From contig JACKIC010000007.1 of assembly GCA_020638655.1 (NCBI GenBank), positions 310,001 to 374,000 on the forward strand: DNA of 64,000 nt. The letters are read 5' to 3'. Below are positions 46,339-56,411 of this stretch, in pieces. Every line of letters begins with the position of its first letter. The stretch's first letter is position 1. The position numbers were made by a program, and so were the translations under genes. The notes below the pieces were generated by a model. The model was not told the origin of the DNA, searched no databases, and worked only from the letters and a program-made list of their open reading frames with translations. This DNA comes from Planctomycetota bacterium (GTDB lineage Bacteria; Planctomycetota; UBA1135; UBA2386).

Positions 46339-48743
46339 CGCGGGGTCACTCCGGCGCCGGGGTCCTTGGGCGCGCTCGGCACACCGGGCTTGGTCGTGTT
46401 CTCGACCATCGGGGCGCGGCGGTAGGTCGGCATCTCGTATTCGCCCTGGGCGTCGAGGTCCTCGATCGTCGTGCCGAGGTCCTCGAGCGTGCGCGCCTGC
46501 GAGCCGGCGTTGCCGGTCCACTTGCGGTCGATCAGGCGCAGGCGGCGCTCGCCGATGTAGTCCTGGGCTTCGAGCTTCTTGTTGAGGCTCAGGTGCCACA
46601 GGTCCTGGAAGTCGTCCTCGTCGAGGATCGTCGGCGTGACGAAGAAGTAGAGGTTGGTCTTGTTGGTCGTCGACTCGCTCTTGCGGAACAGGAAGCCGAG
46701 GATCGGCAGGTCCTTGAGGAACGGGATGCCGCCGTCGCTGTAGGACTCGCTGTCCTCGATCACGCCGCCGAGCACCATGGTCGCGTCCGAGGGCATGGTC
46801 ACCTGGGTCTTGATCGTGCGGCGCAGGGTGACGCCACCGCCGGTCACCGACGCGGGGTCGTAGGCGCCCACGAAGCGCGACACCTCGAGGCTGATGTTGA
46901 GCCGCAGGTAGTTGTTGGGCGAGATCGTCGGCGAGATCTCGAGCGTGATACCCGCGTTGCGCGGCGCGCCGATGCCGCTCGACGTGGTCGCGGTGCCCTG
47001 GTTCTGGGTCTGCGTCGGACGCTCTTCCTCGGTCTTGACCACGGCGGTCTCGTTGTTGTTCACGAGCACGCTGGGCAGCGACAGGATGTTGGCGGTGTCG
47101 TTGGTCGACAGCGCGTTGACGAGCACGGGCATGCCGAAGTCACCGCCGCTGATGATGCCGCCCGTGAGACCCTGCAGCGGGTTGTTGAAGTCGGGCAGGC
47201 GCGTGTCGGGCAGCCCGTCGTCGTCGGTGTCCTCGAACACCGACTGGCCGAAGTGCGTGAAGCCGAAGCCGCGCGTGAAGTCGCCGTTGTTCTTGATGTC
47301 GAGCAGGCCGAGCTCGACGCCGAAGCGGTCGAGGTCGCCGGTGGTCAGCTCGACCAGCGCCGCTTCGATCAGCACCTGCGGCTGACGGCGATCGAGGTTG
47401 TCGATCAGCGCGAGGATCTGCTTGTACTTGGTCTGCGCAGCCGAGACGAGCAGGCTGTTGCTCTCCTTGTGCGCCTGGATGACCGTGCGGCGGGTGCGGC
47501 GCGCCTGGGAAGCGCCGGCGCCCTGCCCCTGCTGGGCCTGCTGCTCGGCCTGGTTGTCCTCCTGCATGAACTGGTTCAGGGTCGTGCGCAGGTCTTCGGC
47601 GAGCACGTTCTTGAGCCGGATCACGCTGGCCTGGCCGTCGATCGGCTGGCCCGGCACGTCGAGGCGCGCGATCAGACCCAGCGCCTCGTCGACCTGGTCG
47701 CGCTGGCCGCTGAGCACCAGCGACTTCTGCGTCGAGTTGACGACGACCTTGAGCTGCGGCTGGCCGCTCGCGGCGGCGCCGCCGCCCTGGGCCGCGCCCT
47801 GCTCCTGCAGCACCTGCTGGCGGATGCGGCTGCGGCTCTCGAGCACCTCGGTGAGGATCGGTTCGAGCTCTTCGGGGGCGGCGTGTTCGAGCGTGACCAC
47901 CTCGACGACGAGGTTGGGCTGCTCGACCGGCACGTCGACGAGCTTGAGCAGTTCGGACGCGGCGTAGACCTGCGGACCGTAACCCTGCAGCAGCATCGCC
48001 GAGTTGTTGCCGACGTTGCCGAGCGTCAGGCCGCCGCTGCCCTGCCCGGCGCCCGTGGCCGCGAAGAACGGCCGCAGCGCGTTGGTCGCGATCGTCGCGT
48101 TGATGTTCTTGAGCGGCACCGTCGTCAGGATCGGCACGCCGGTCTGGTTGCGGTAGCTGGGCAGGTCGTCGGGCGTCACGTAGCGCGAGCCGTTGGTGAT
48201 CTCGCGCTGCCGCGGGCCGCCGCCGTAGACCACCTCGAGGATCTCGAGCGGCCCCTCGCCGCGCGGCACGATCGCGAAGCCCTTGATGTAGAGCATCGTC
48301 TGGAAGAACGAGAAGAAGTCCTCCTCGAAGCGCGCGCGCTTGAAGCGCAGCGTGCCGAGGAAGTTGACCTTCTGGCCGGCCTGGCCGCCCTGCAGCAGCT
48401 CCTGGTCGTTGTAGGTGAAGACGCGCCCGGTGACCTCCTTGGCCCAGATGATGAACTCGGCCAGCTCCATGCCATTGGTCTCGTTCATCGAGATGGCGAT
48501 GGTGTCGGTCGCCTCGTCGGGCACCATCGTCGGCGTGCGCTTGTTGGGGTCCTGGGCCCCCTGGCCGCCGTTCTGATCGCCCTGGTTCTGGGTCCCCTGG
48601 TTCTGGGCCAGCGCGACGCCTGTCAGCGTCAGCAGCAGGACCAGGCTGGAGACCGCTCGCCGCAGGGAGGCGATCAGGCCGGGGTGGCGCTCGGGGCGAG
48701 CGGGGGTGGCGACGGGGTCGGGACGCTGAGCGGTTTCGGCCAT
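46335..48743 (-). CDS. gspD: Secretin GspD (outer-membrane channel)
   Basis: 802 residues from ATG 48743. Signal peptide at about 28-48 (SSLVLLLTLTGVALAQ). An Asn/Gln/Gly-rich stretch follows, then N-domains with KLVDVPVEQPNLVVEVVTLEHA and DLRTTLNQFMQEDNQAE. The secretin domain is from about 550: QPQVLIEAALVELTTGDLD, NETAVVKTEEERPT, SPTISPNNYLRLNISLEV, LGFLFRKSESTTNKTNLYFF. The protein multimerises to form the outer-membrane gate. The open frame continues upstream to 48890, but the signal peptide supports the downstream start. Divergent from the EIIA gene across a 202-bp spacer. Confidence 0.92.
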   Translation of the reverse strand: MAETAQRPDPVATPARPERHPGLIASLRRAVSSLVLLLTLTGVALAQNQGTQNQGDQNGGQGAQDPNKRTPTMVPDEATDTIAISMNETNGMELAEFIIWAKEVTGRVFTYNDQELLQGGQAGQKVNFLGTLRFKRARFEEDFFSFFQTMLYIKGFAIVPRGEGPLEILEVVYGGGPRQREITNGSRYVTPDDLPSYRNQTGVPILTTVPLKNINATIATNALRPFFAATGAGQGSGGLTLGNVGNNSAMLLQGYGPQVYAASELLKLVDVPVEQPNLVVEVVTLEHAAPEELEPILTEVLESRSRIRQQVLQEQGAAQGGGAAASGQPQLKVVVNSTQKSLVLSGQRDQVDEALGLIARLDVPGQPIDGQASVIRLKNVLAEDLRTTLNQFMQEDNQAEQQAQQGQGAGASQARRTRRTVIQAHKESNSLLVSAAQTKYKQILALIDNLDRRQPQVLIEAALVELTTGDLDRFGVELGLLDIKNNGDFTRGFGFTHFGQSVFEDTDDDGLPDTRLPDFNNPLQGLTGGIISGGDFGMPVLVNALSTNDTANILSLPSVLVNNNETAVVKTEEERPTQTQNQGTATTSSGIGAPRNAGITLEISPTISPNNYLRLNISLEVSRFVGAYDPASVTGGGVTLRRTIKTQVTMPSDATMVLGGVIEDSESYSDGGIPFLKDLPILGFLFRKSESTTNKTNLYFFVTPTILDEDDFQDLWHLSLNKKLEAQDYIGERRLRLIDRKWTGNAGSQARTLEDLGTTIEDLDAQGEYEMPTYRRAPMVENTTKPGVPSAPKDPGAGVTPR

Positions 48744-48945
48744 CTTCACTGGAACGCGCGGGATGTCCGCTGCGGAGGAACCAATGTCGGCCTCCGACCA
48801 CGGGGGCATGGTTTTTATTTCCGGTCGATGGAGCAAGGAAGTCGGAAGTCCTGGTTTCCGAGTTTCCGATTGCACCGTTTCGTCACCCAAGCTTCATTCC
48901 TTACGCGTCTTGTGAGGTGACTCGCGACACGCGCGCAGGCCCGGC

Positions 48946-49416
48946 ATGAAGCTCTCCGAACTCATCACCAGGGATCTCGTCGAACTCCCGCTGCAGGCTG
49001 CCGACAAGTGGCAGGCGCTGTCCGTGTTGGCCCGTGTGCCGGTGCGTGCCGGGCGCTATCCCGAGTCGCTGGTGCCGGCCGTCGAGCAGGCGCTGGTCGC
49101 CCGCGAACGCAGCATGACCACCGGCATGGAGCACGGCATCGCGATCCCGCACGCCGCGCTCGATGGCATCGACGATCTGGTCGCGGTGTTGGGGCTCAGC
49201 CCGCAGGGCATTCCGTTCGAGACCCTTGACGGCGCGCCGGCCCGCATCGTGATCGGCCTCGTGATCCCGCGCAGCAAGAAGCTCGCCCACATCAAGACGC
49301 TCGCCGAGATCGCCAAGCTGCTGTCGCGGGCCGAAGTCCGCGAGCGCCTGCTGCGCTGCGCCGACGCCGACGAGGTGGTGCAGGCGCTGCAGGAACTGCA
49401 GGCGCAGCCTCGCTGA
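48946..49416 (+). CDS. PTS EIIA type 2 / PtsN-like phosphoacceptor protein
   Basis: 156 residues of the EIIA-fructose/nitrogen-regulatory fold. The phosphorylatable His is in GMEHGIAIPHAALDGI (His67 is the second histidine of this motif). Later IVIGLVIPRSKKLAHIKTLA and ADADEVVQALQEL fit the family. No sugar permease genes are nearby, so a regulatory role like PtsN is likelier than sugar import. It starts ATG 48946, divergent from gspD. Its stop codon lies inside the first unit of a 14-bp tandem repeat. Confidence 0.85.
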   Translation: MKLSELITRDLVELPLQAADKWQALSVLARVPVRAGRYPESLVPAVEQALVARERSMTTGMEHGIAIPHAALDGIDDLVAVLGLSPQGIPFETLDGAPARIVIGLVIPRSKKLAHIKTLAEIAKLLSRAEVRERLLRCADADEVVQALQELQAQPR

Positions 49417-49480
49417 GTCTGGCTCGCTGAGTCTGGCTCGCTGAGTCTGGCTCACCGAGTCTGGCTCACCGAGTCTGGCG
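49411..49480. repeat. Five 14-bp tandem repeats
   Basis: Units of CGCTGAGTCTGGCT: three identical (49411-49452), then two starting CACC (49453-49480). The first overlaps the end and stop of the EIIA gene, so gain or loss of units would leave the protein intact. The array sits 50 bp before the next gene. Confidence 0.9.
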
Positions 49481-49530
49481 GGGGGAGGGCAGCGGACCGC
49501 CGCGGGCGGTATCCTCTGCCGCCCGCACCG

Positions 49531-52050
49531 ATGTCCCGCACCGAGTCCTCAGCCCTGCCGCACGCCGTGGGAATGGCGGCGCGGACCGACCCGTTCGTGC
49601 TCGCGGCGTGGCTGCTGTGGTGCGCGGTCGCCGGCGCCGGGCTGGGCGTCGTGCACGGTTGTTGTGAGGTGCTGTGGCCGGCGCTGCTGGTGAGCCTCGG
49701 CGCCGCGTGCTGCGCTCGCGCCCTGACCGAGAGCGCCGGCGGGCGCACCTTCCTCGCGGGGCTCGTCGTCGCCGCGGTCGCCGCGGTGGCGGTGCTCGGC
49801 CTCGCGCGCGACGCCACCTGGCCGGGGCCCGCTGAGTTGCTGGCCGGCGCGGTCGCGATCGGGGCGGCCTTCGGCCGGATCGTCGGCGCGCGCGCGGCGC
49901 CGCGGACCAGCGGCGAACTCGCGGCCGCGATCGCCGGTGCGGCGCTGGCGGCGGCGGCCGCGCACTACACCCCGCTCGCCTGGTCCTGGTTCGGGCCGCA
50001 AGCCGTCGTCGCCGCGCCGCTGTTCGGGCTGTTGCTGCTGTTGCCGCTGCTCGCCGAAGAACGGGCCTCCGGGTGCGCCGGCGCGCACCCGACCGATCGC
50101 CTCGCGGTCGCCGTGGCTCTGGTCGCGCTGGTTGGCCTGGGGCTGTGGGGCACCGACGACGCCGCGGCGCTGCCGTGGCGCGTGGCGCCGGCCGTGCTGT
50201 TGCTGCATGGCGCGGCGCTGCCCAGCCGCCGCTTGGTCGCGCTCGGCGCGGTCGCGGCCCTGGCCGCCGCGCCGATGATCGGCGGCGGCGCGGCGCTGCC
50301 GTCGCGCTACACGACCCTGCAGCGCGACGGTCGCGCGACGGCCGTCTACGACCGGGCGACCCAGGAACTGCAGTTGCGCTGGGACGACGTGATCCTCGAC
50401 GGAGCCGGCCCCGATCGGCCGCTGCCGCAGTTGCTGGCGACGTTGTTGCGCGCGGCTCTGCTGCCCGGTGATCGCGTGCTCCTGGTCGGGCTCGGCTGCG
50501 GGCGCCTGCCCGCGGCGCTGGCCGAGGCCGGCATCGGCGAGGTCGACGCGCTGTCGTTGCGCGCGGTGTCCCCGGCGCTGCGCGCCCGCCTGCAGCTCGA
50601 CGGCCCGGTGCCGCTGCCGGCCGGCAGCGCGCCGGTGGCGATGCTGCCGTGTGCGCACGACCGGCCCTGGCGCGCGCAGCTGCGGCGGTTGCCCGCGGGT
50701 TCGCGGCAGGCGATCGTGATCGGCGAGCCGCTGCACGAACTCGCCACGGCGCAGGTCACCTTCGAGGTGCAGCGCGATCTGCGCCGCGTCGCGGGCGCCG
50801 GCCTGGTGCTGCAACCGTTCTGGCTCGATCGCGTGCCGTGCGCGCGGTTGCAGGCCCTGCTCGCGGCGGCGGCGGCGGCGCACGCGTGGAACGGCGTGTT
50901 CGCGGTCGGCGACTGCGGCGTGCTGGTGAGCGCCGGTGCGCCGCCGGACTTCGCGGCCCGCGGCGCGTGGTCGGACTGGCCCGCGTCGGCGCGCTGGCTG
51001 GCCCACCGCGCGCACCTGGGGGGCGCGGCCGACGCGGACCTGGCGCGGCTGATCGTCGTCGACGCGGCGGCGGTGCCCGCGGCAGTCAGCGAGTTCGACG
51101 CCCTGCCGGCGCTCGGGGCGGTCGATCGCGGCGAGGTGCTAGCGCTGCTCGCGCGCGCGCAGGGCGCGCCGCCCGACGCGGCGTCCTTGCCGCGGCCGGC
51201 GGACGACAGTCTGTTCGCCGGATGGAGCCGCGTCGAAGCCGAGACCCGCCGCGCGGTGGCGACGATCCGCACCCTCGACGGCGAGGCGCTGGGCATGGCG
51301 GCGGCCTGGGCGCGCGCGCAGCAGCTCGCGGCCGCCAGTCTGCCGCGCGGCGCCCCGCGCGCCGAACTGCAGGCGGCGCTCGGCCTGCCCGGCGCCGACG
51401 GCGTGCCGCTGCTCGATCCCGGGGCCGCGGCCCTGCGGGCTCATTCGATCGACCCGACGTTGTTCCATGAGACCCCGCGGATCTTCGCCGACCTGCCGCG
51501 GCCGAAGGCGTCGGCCGGCGACCTCGAGGACCTGGCGCGGTTGCCGGAGCCCGATCGGCTGGCCGAGCTGGCCAGCGGCACCGACGCGTTCGCGACGGCC
51601 CTGCGGGCCCGGTTCCCCAGCGACTGCGCGCGGGCCCTGCTCGCGCGGCTGCAGGCCGGCCCGCTCGACGAGGGGGCCTCGGTGGCCCTGCGCGAGCTCG
51701 CCGATCCGTTCGTCCTGGCCGAGGCCGGCCGCGTCGTCGGCGTGCCGGCGCGGCGCGCCGAACTGCTCGCCTGGTGGCGCGGCGACCTGCCGATGCCGGT
51801 CGCGCTGCAGCCGCTGGTCGTCGAGGCGCCGCTGCGGCTCGCTGCCGCGCTGCCGCGCCGCCGCGACGCCCGCGCCATGCTCGCGCTCGCCGATCTGCTG
51901 CTGTCGGACGATCTGCAGGTGCGCATCCGCGCCGCAGCGGCGCTGCGCGACGGCCCGGGGGCGGCGATCGCCTACGACCCGGAAGGTCCACCCGAGCAGC
52001 GGATCAGTGCGGCGGCGCGGCTGCGCTCGTTGCATAATCGCGCGCCATGA
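49531..52050 (+). CDS. Membrane protein with spermidine-synthase-like domain
   Basis: 839 residues. N-terminal 250 residues contain about seven hydrophobic segments (e.g. AVAGAGLGVVHG, LFGLLLLLPLLAEE). Residues about 300-470 resemble a Rossmann methyltransferase/spermidine synthase: RVLLVGLGCGRLPAALAEAG, REL-type loop PLHELATAQVTFEVQRDLRR, then a beta-rich stretch; no typical DG/DD substrate motif was seen. The C-terminal 350 residues are Ala/Arg-rich helical with no call. Fused membrane-plus-spermidine-synthase-like proteins are known in bacteria, often with unknown substrate. It overlaps lpxD by four bases. Confidence 0.55.
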   Translation: MSRTESSALPHAVGMAARTDPFVLAAWLLWCAVAGAGLGVVHGCCEVLWPALLVSLGAACCARALTESAGGRTFLAGLVVAAVAAVAVLGLARDATWPGPAELLAGAVAIGAAFGRIVGARAAPRTSGELAAAIAGAALAAAAAHYTPLAWSWFGPQAVVAAPLFGLLLLLPLLAEERASGCAGAHPTDRLAVAVALVALVGLGLWGTDDAAALPWRVAPAVLLLHGAALPSRRLVALGAVAALAAAPMIGGGAALPSRYTTLQRDGRATAVYDRATQELQLRWDDVILDGAGPDRPLPQLLATLLRAALLPGDRVLLVGLGCGRLPAALAEAGIGEVDALSLRAVSPALRARLQLDGPVPLPAGSAPVAMLPCAHDRPWRAQLRRLPAGSRQAIVIGEPLHELATAQVTFEVQRDLRRVAGAGLVLQPFWLDRVPCARLQALLAAAAAAHAWNGVFAVGDCGVLVSAGAPPDFAARGAWSDWPASARWLAHRAHLGGAADADLARLIVVDAAAVPAAVSEFDALPALGAVDRGEVLALLARAQGAPPDAASLPRPADDSLFAGWSRVEAETRRAVATIRTLDGEALGMAAAWARAQQLAAASLPRGAPRAELQAALGLPGADGVPLLDPGAAALRAHSIDPTLFHETPRIFADLPRPKASAGDLEDLARLPEPDRLAELASGTDAFATALRARFPSDCARALLARLQAGPLDEGASVALRELADPFVLAEAGRVVGVPARRAELLAWWRGDLPMPVALQPLVVEAPLRLAAALPRRRDARAMLALADLLLSDDLQVRIRAAAALRDGPGAAIAYDPEGPPEQRISAAARLRSLHNRAP

Positions 52051-53024
52051 CGGATGTCACGGTTGCCGCGATCGCGGCCATGGTCGACGGTCGCCTGCGC
52101 GGTGACGGTGAGCGCATCATTCGCGGTCTGGGGGACCTGCGCACCGCGTCGGGCGACCGGCTCGGCTTCGTGCGCCACCAGCGCTACGCCGAACTCGCGC
52201 GCGCCACCAAGGCCGGCGCGGTGCTCTCGGCCATCGATCTGCAGACCCCGGCCAGCCTCGTGCTCGTCGAGGACGTGCACGTCGCCTACGCCAAGGTGGC
52301 GACGTTCTTCCATCCGCCGCCGCGCGCCGTCGAGAACGACGTCCATCCGCGCGCCTCGGTCGACGACGGCGCCGAGCTCGAGGGCCCCGTGCGCATCGGC
52401 GCCAACGCCACGGTCGGCAAGTGCAAGATCGGCGCGGGCACCGTGATCATGCCGGGCGTGGTGATCCTCGACGGCGCGGTGATCGGCCGCGACTGCGTGC
52501 TCTACCCCAACGTCACCATCTACGGCGGCGTGCGGCTCGGCGATCGCGTGATCCTGCACGGCGGCACCGTCATCGGCAGCGACGGGTTCGGCTTCGCCCG
52601 CGACCAGCAGGGCTGGCTCAAGGTGCCGCAGCTCGGCGGCGTGGTGATCGAGGACGACGTCGAGTTCCAGGCCGGCTGCGTCGTCGATCGCGGCGCCCTC
52701 GGCGACACCCGGATCGGCGCCGGCAGCAAGTTCGACAACCACTGTCACATCGCCCACAACGTCGTGATCGGTCGCGACGTGGTGATGGCGGCGGGCTGCA
52801 GCGTCGCCGGCTCGGCGACCGTCGGCGACCGCTGCATCTTCGCGGGGCTGGTCGGCATCAACGGCCACTGCAACGTCGCCGCCGACGTGCGCATCGGCGG
52901 CGGCACCAACCTGTTCAAGGACCTCAACGAGTCCGGCGACTACATGGGCAACCCGACGGTGCCGCTCAAGGAGCACGTGCGGATGATGCGCAAACTCAAG
53001 CAGATGGGGCGCGAGTCGTCCTGA
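52047..53024 (+). CDS. lpxD: UDP-3-O-acylglucosamine N-acyltransferase LpxD
   Basis: 325 residues. It transfers the second acyl chain in lipid A synthesis at the inner membrane face. N-terminal uridine-binding part (about 1-100, with LGFVRHQRYAEL), then the left-handed beta-helix of hexapeptide repeats (ANATVGKCKIGAGTVIM, FGFARDQQGWLKVPQLGG). The catalytic His motif is KFDNHCHIAHNVVIG, and the C-terminal helix is RMMRKLKQMG. ATG overlaps the stop of the membrane gene before. Its presence supports a diderm outer membrane with lipid A-like lipid; other lpx genes are outside the window. Confidence 0.94.
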   Translation: MTDVTVAAIAAMVDGRLRGDGERIIRGLGDLRTASGDRLGFVRHQRYAELARATKAGAVLSAIDLQTPASLVLVEDVHVAYAKVATFFHPPPRAVENDVHPRASVDDGAELEGPVRIGANATVGKCKIGAGTVIMPGVVILDGAVIGRDCVLYPNVTIYGGVRLGDRVILHGGTVIGSDGFGFARDQQGWLKVPQLGGVVIEDDVEFQAGCVVDRGALGDTRIGAGSKFDNHCHIAHNVVIGRDVVMAAGCSVAGSATVGDRCIFAGLVGINGHCNVAADVRIGGGTNLFKDLNESGDYMGNPTVPLKEHVRMMRKLKQMGRESS

Positions 53025-53052
53025 GCACGCGGTCCGATCGCGCCGGCTGCGA

Positions 53053-54129
53053 TCACTGCGGCAGCCACTGGGGCAGGCGCTGGCCGATCGCGGCGCGGAT
53101 CTCGTCGCGCGCGCGGCGGTAGTGCTGCAGTTCGCCGCCGTAGGGGTCGGCGATGTCGTGACCGTCCGGGCGCAGCAGGTGCACGCGGCTGGCGACTTCG
53201 GGCATCTCGGCGAGGATCGCGCGGCGGTGGCTCTCGCCCAGGCAGTAGATGTGGTCGGCGGCCCGCACCAGTTCGTGGTCGATCTGGCGGCTCTGGTGCG
53301 CACCGAGGTCGAGACCGATCTCCGCGGCCGCGAGCACGCTGTTCTCGCTCGCCGGCATGCCGTCGTAGGTGCTGGTGCCGGCGCTCGCGAACGCGTAGCC
53401 GCAACTCAGCACCTCGTCCGCGGCCACGCCGAGCTGGCGCGCGGTGAGGTCGCGCGCGATCGCCTCGGCGAGCGGCGAGCGGCAGGTGTTGCCGGTGCAG
53501 ACGAACACCACCAGTTCGGCGGCCGTCTCGAACACTTCCCGCGCGGAGAGGATGCCCTCGCGCAGCACCTGCAGGCGCTGGCCCGCGAGGCGCACCACGG
53601 TCGAAGCCGAGCCGAGCGGCGACGGGCCGTCGTCGACGATCAAGGCCAGGTGCGCGCCGAACTGCGCCTCGATCGCGGCGGCGTCGAGCAGCGGCGGCGT
53701 GCCGGTGGCGTTGACGCTGGTCAGCCACAGCGGCTCGCCGGCGGCGGCGATGACCGCGCGCGTGAACTCGTTGGCCGGGACGCGCATGCCCACGTCGGCG
53801 CCGTCGCGGCCCGGCATCACCAGGCTCAGCGGCCCCGGCCAGTAGCGCTTCACCAGCGGCGTCACACGCGGCGACAGCGGCCCGACCAGCGCTTCGGCCG
53901 CAGCGGCATCGGCGAGGTGGAAGGTGAACGGGTGGTCCTCGGCGCGGCCCTTCATCAACCTGGCGCGGCTCAGGGCCGCGGCGTTGCTCGGCAGCAGCGC
54001 GAGCCCGTAGACGGTCTCGGTCGGCAGCACGCAGAGCTCGCCGGCGCGCAGGTGACGGACCGCCGCGGCGACCAGTTCGGCGCGGTCCGGCGGGGTGAGT
54101 TTGCGTCGTGCACACGGCATCGGCGGCAC
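53053..54129 (-). CDS. YrdC/Sua5 domain fused to low-molecular-weight protein tyrosine phosphatase
   Basis: 358 residues. Residues about 1-205 are a YrdC/Sua5 domain (LCVLPTETVYGLALLPSNAA, ARLMKGRAEDHPFT, SASTVVRLAG), the fold that makes threonylcarbamoyl-AMP for tRNA t6A. Residues about 215-358 are a low-molecular-weight phosphatase: VFVCTGNTCRSPLAEAIAR (P-loop Cys) and DPYGGELQHY with the general acid Asp. Both active sites look complete. The fusion joins tRNA modification with a phosphatase of unknown target. ATG at 54129; 54120 is an alternative. Confidence 0.9.
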   Translation of the reverse strand: MPPMPCARRKLTPPDRAELVAAAVRHLRAGELCVLPTETVYGLALLPSNAAALSRARLMKGRAEDHPFTFHLADAAAAEALVGPLSPRVTPLVKRYWPGPLSLVMPGRDGADVGMRVPANEFTRAVIAAAGEPLWLTSVNATGTPPLLDAAAIEAQFGAHLALIVDDGPSPLGSASTVVRLAGQRLQVLREGILSAREVFETAAELVVFVCTGNTCRSPLAEAIARDLTARQLGVAADEVLSCGYAFASAGTSTYDGMPASENSVLAAAEIGLDLGAHQSRQIDHELVRAADHIYCLGESHRRAILAEMPEVASRVHLLRPDGHDIADPYGGELQHYRRARDEIRAAIGQRLPQWLPQ

Positions 54130-54224
54130 GATACCGGCAACGCCGCCGAGCCCCAGGACCGGTCGCCGAAACGGCAGCCGGCGCGAGCATTCGCGCGGGC
54201 CGGCGCCTATCGTTCTCCGGCTCC

Positions 54225-54970
54225 ATGTCCCAGTCCGTCCGCGAAGAACGGCTCACTCGGATCCGCACCCAGCGACTCGCCCGGCTCGGGACCCTGCTCG
54301 CCGGGTTCGCCCACGAGGTGCGCAACCCCCTGAGCACCATCGGGCTCAACCTGCAGCTGGTGCTCGAGGACTTCGAAGACCCCGAGACGCCGCGCGACAA
54401 GCGCACCCAGAAGCGGCTCGGCACCGTGCAGAACGAGGTCAAGCGGCTGCAGACGATCCTCGAGGAGTTCCTCGGCTTCGCCCGCGCGCCCGAGCCGCGG
54501 CTGGTGCCGGTCGACCTCAACGAGAAGTTGCGCGCGTTGATCGAGTTCCACGAGCCCGACCTGCGCGACGCCGACGTGTCGCTGCGCTTCTATCCAGGCG
54601 CCGGCGTCGGCCAGGTGCCGGTCGACTGGGACCACCTGCAGGCCGCCGTCGTCAACCTGATCCGCAACGCCAAGGAGGCGACGCCGCGCGGCGGCGAGGT
54701 GCTGGTCTCGACGGTGCGTGAGCCGGCCGCCGTGCTGCTGCGCGTCACCGACACCGGCGCGGGCATCCCCGCCGAGCTGCAGCCGCGCGTGTTCGAGCCC
54801 TACTTCAGCACCAAGAAGGCCGGCACCGGGCTCGGTCTGCCGACCGTGCGGCGCGTCGCCGAAGAGCACGGCGGCACCGTCGGCCTGCAGAGCGACGTCG
54901 GCAAGGGCACCCAGTTCACGATCAGCCTGCCGACCCATCCGGTGGTGGAAGGCGACGGCGAGGGCACGCG

Positions 54971-54974
<4 letters not shown>
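54225..54974 (+). CDS. Sensor histidine kinase (NtrB-like, soluble)
   Basis: 249 residues, no membrane segment, so cytoplasmic. DHp domain with H-box LLAGFAHEVRNPLSTIGLN (His31). The HATPase_c domain has the N-box (VVNLIRNAKEATPRGG), G1 (RVTDTGAGIPAELQ) and GTGLGLPTVRRVAEEHGG. A sensor domain is nearly absent, as only about 25 residues precede the DHp helix, so input may come from a partner. ATG 54225 is preferred over upstream frames that are Arg-rich. Stop overlaps the regulator start (ATGA). Confidence 0.9.
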
Positions 54975-56320
<1,346 letters not shown>

Positions 56321-56411
56321 GGGGACTGCTGGCTTCGATGGGGGCGCACTTCGGGCCGGTTTTTCCGCGAGGTGTCCCCCGGGCCGCCGCCTACAGTCAC
56401 CCGACGCGACC

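Noticed and set aside
49411..49480. CRISPR-like array
   Set aside because: Units abut without spacers and are 14 bp; no cas genes in the window.
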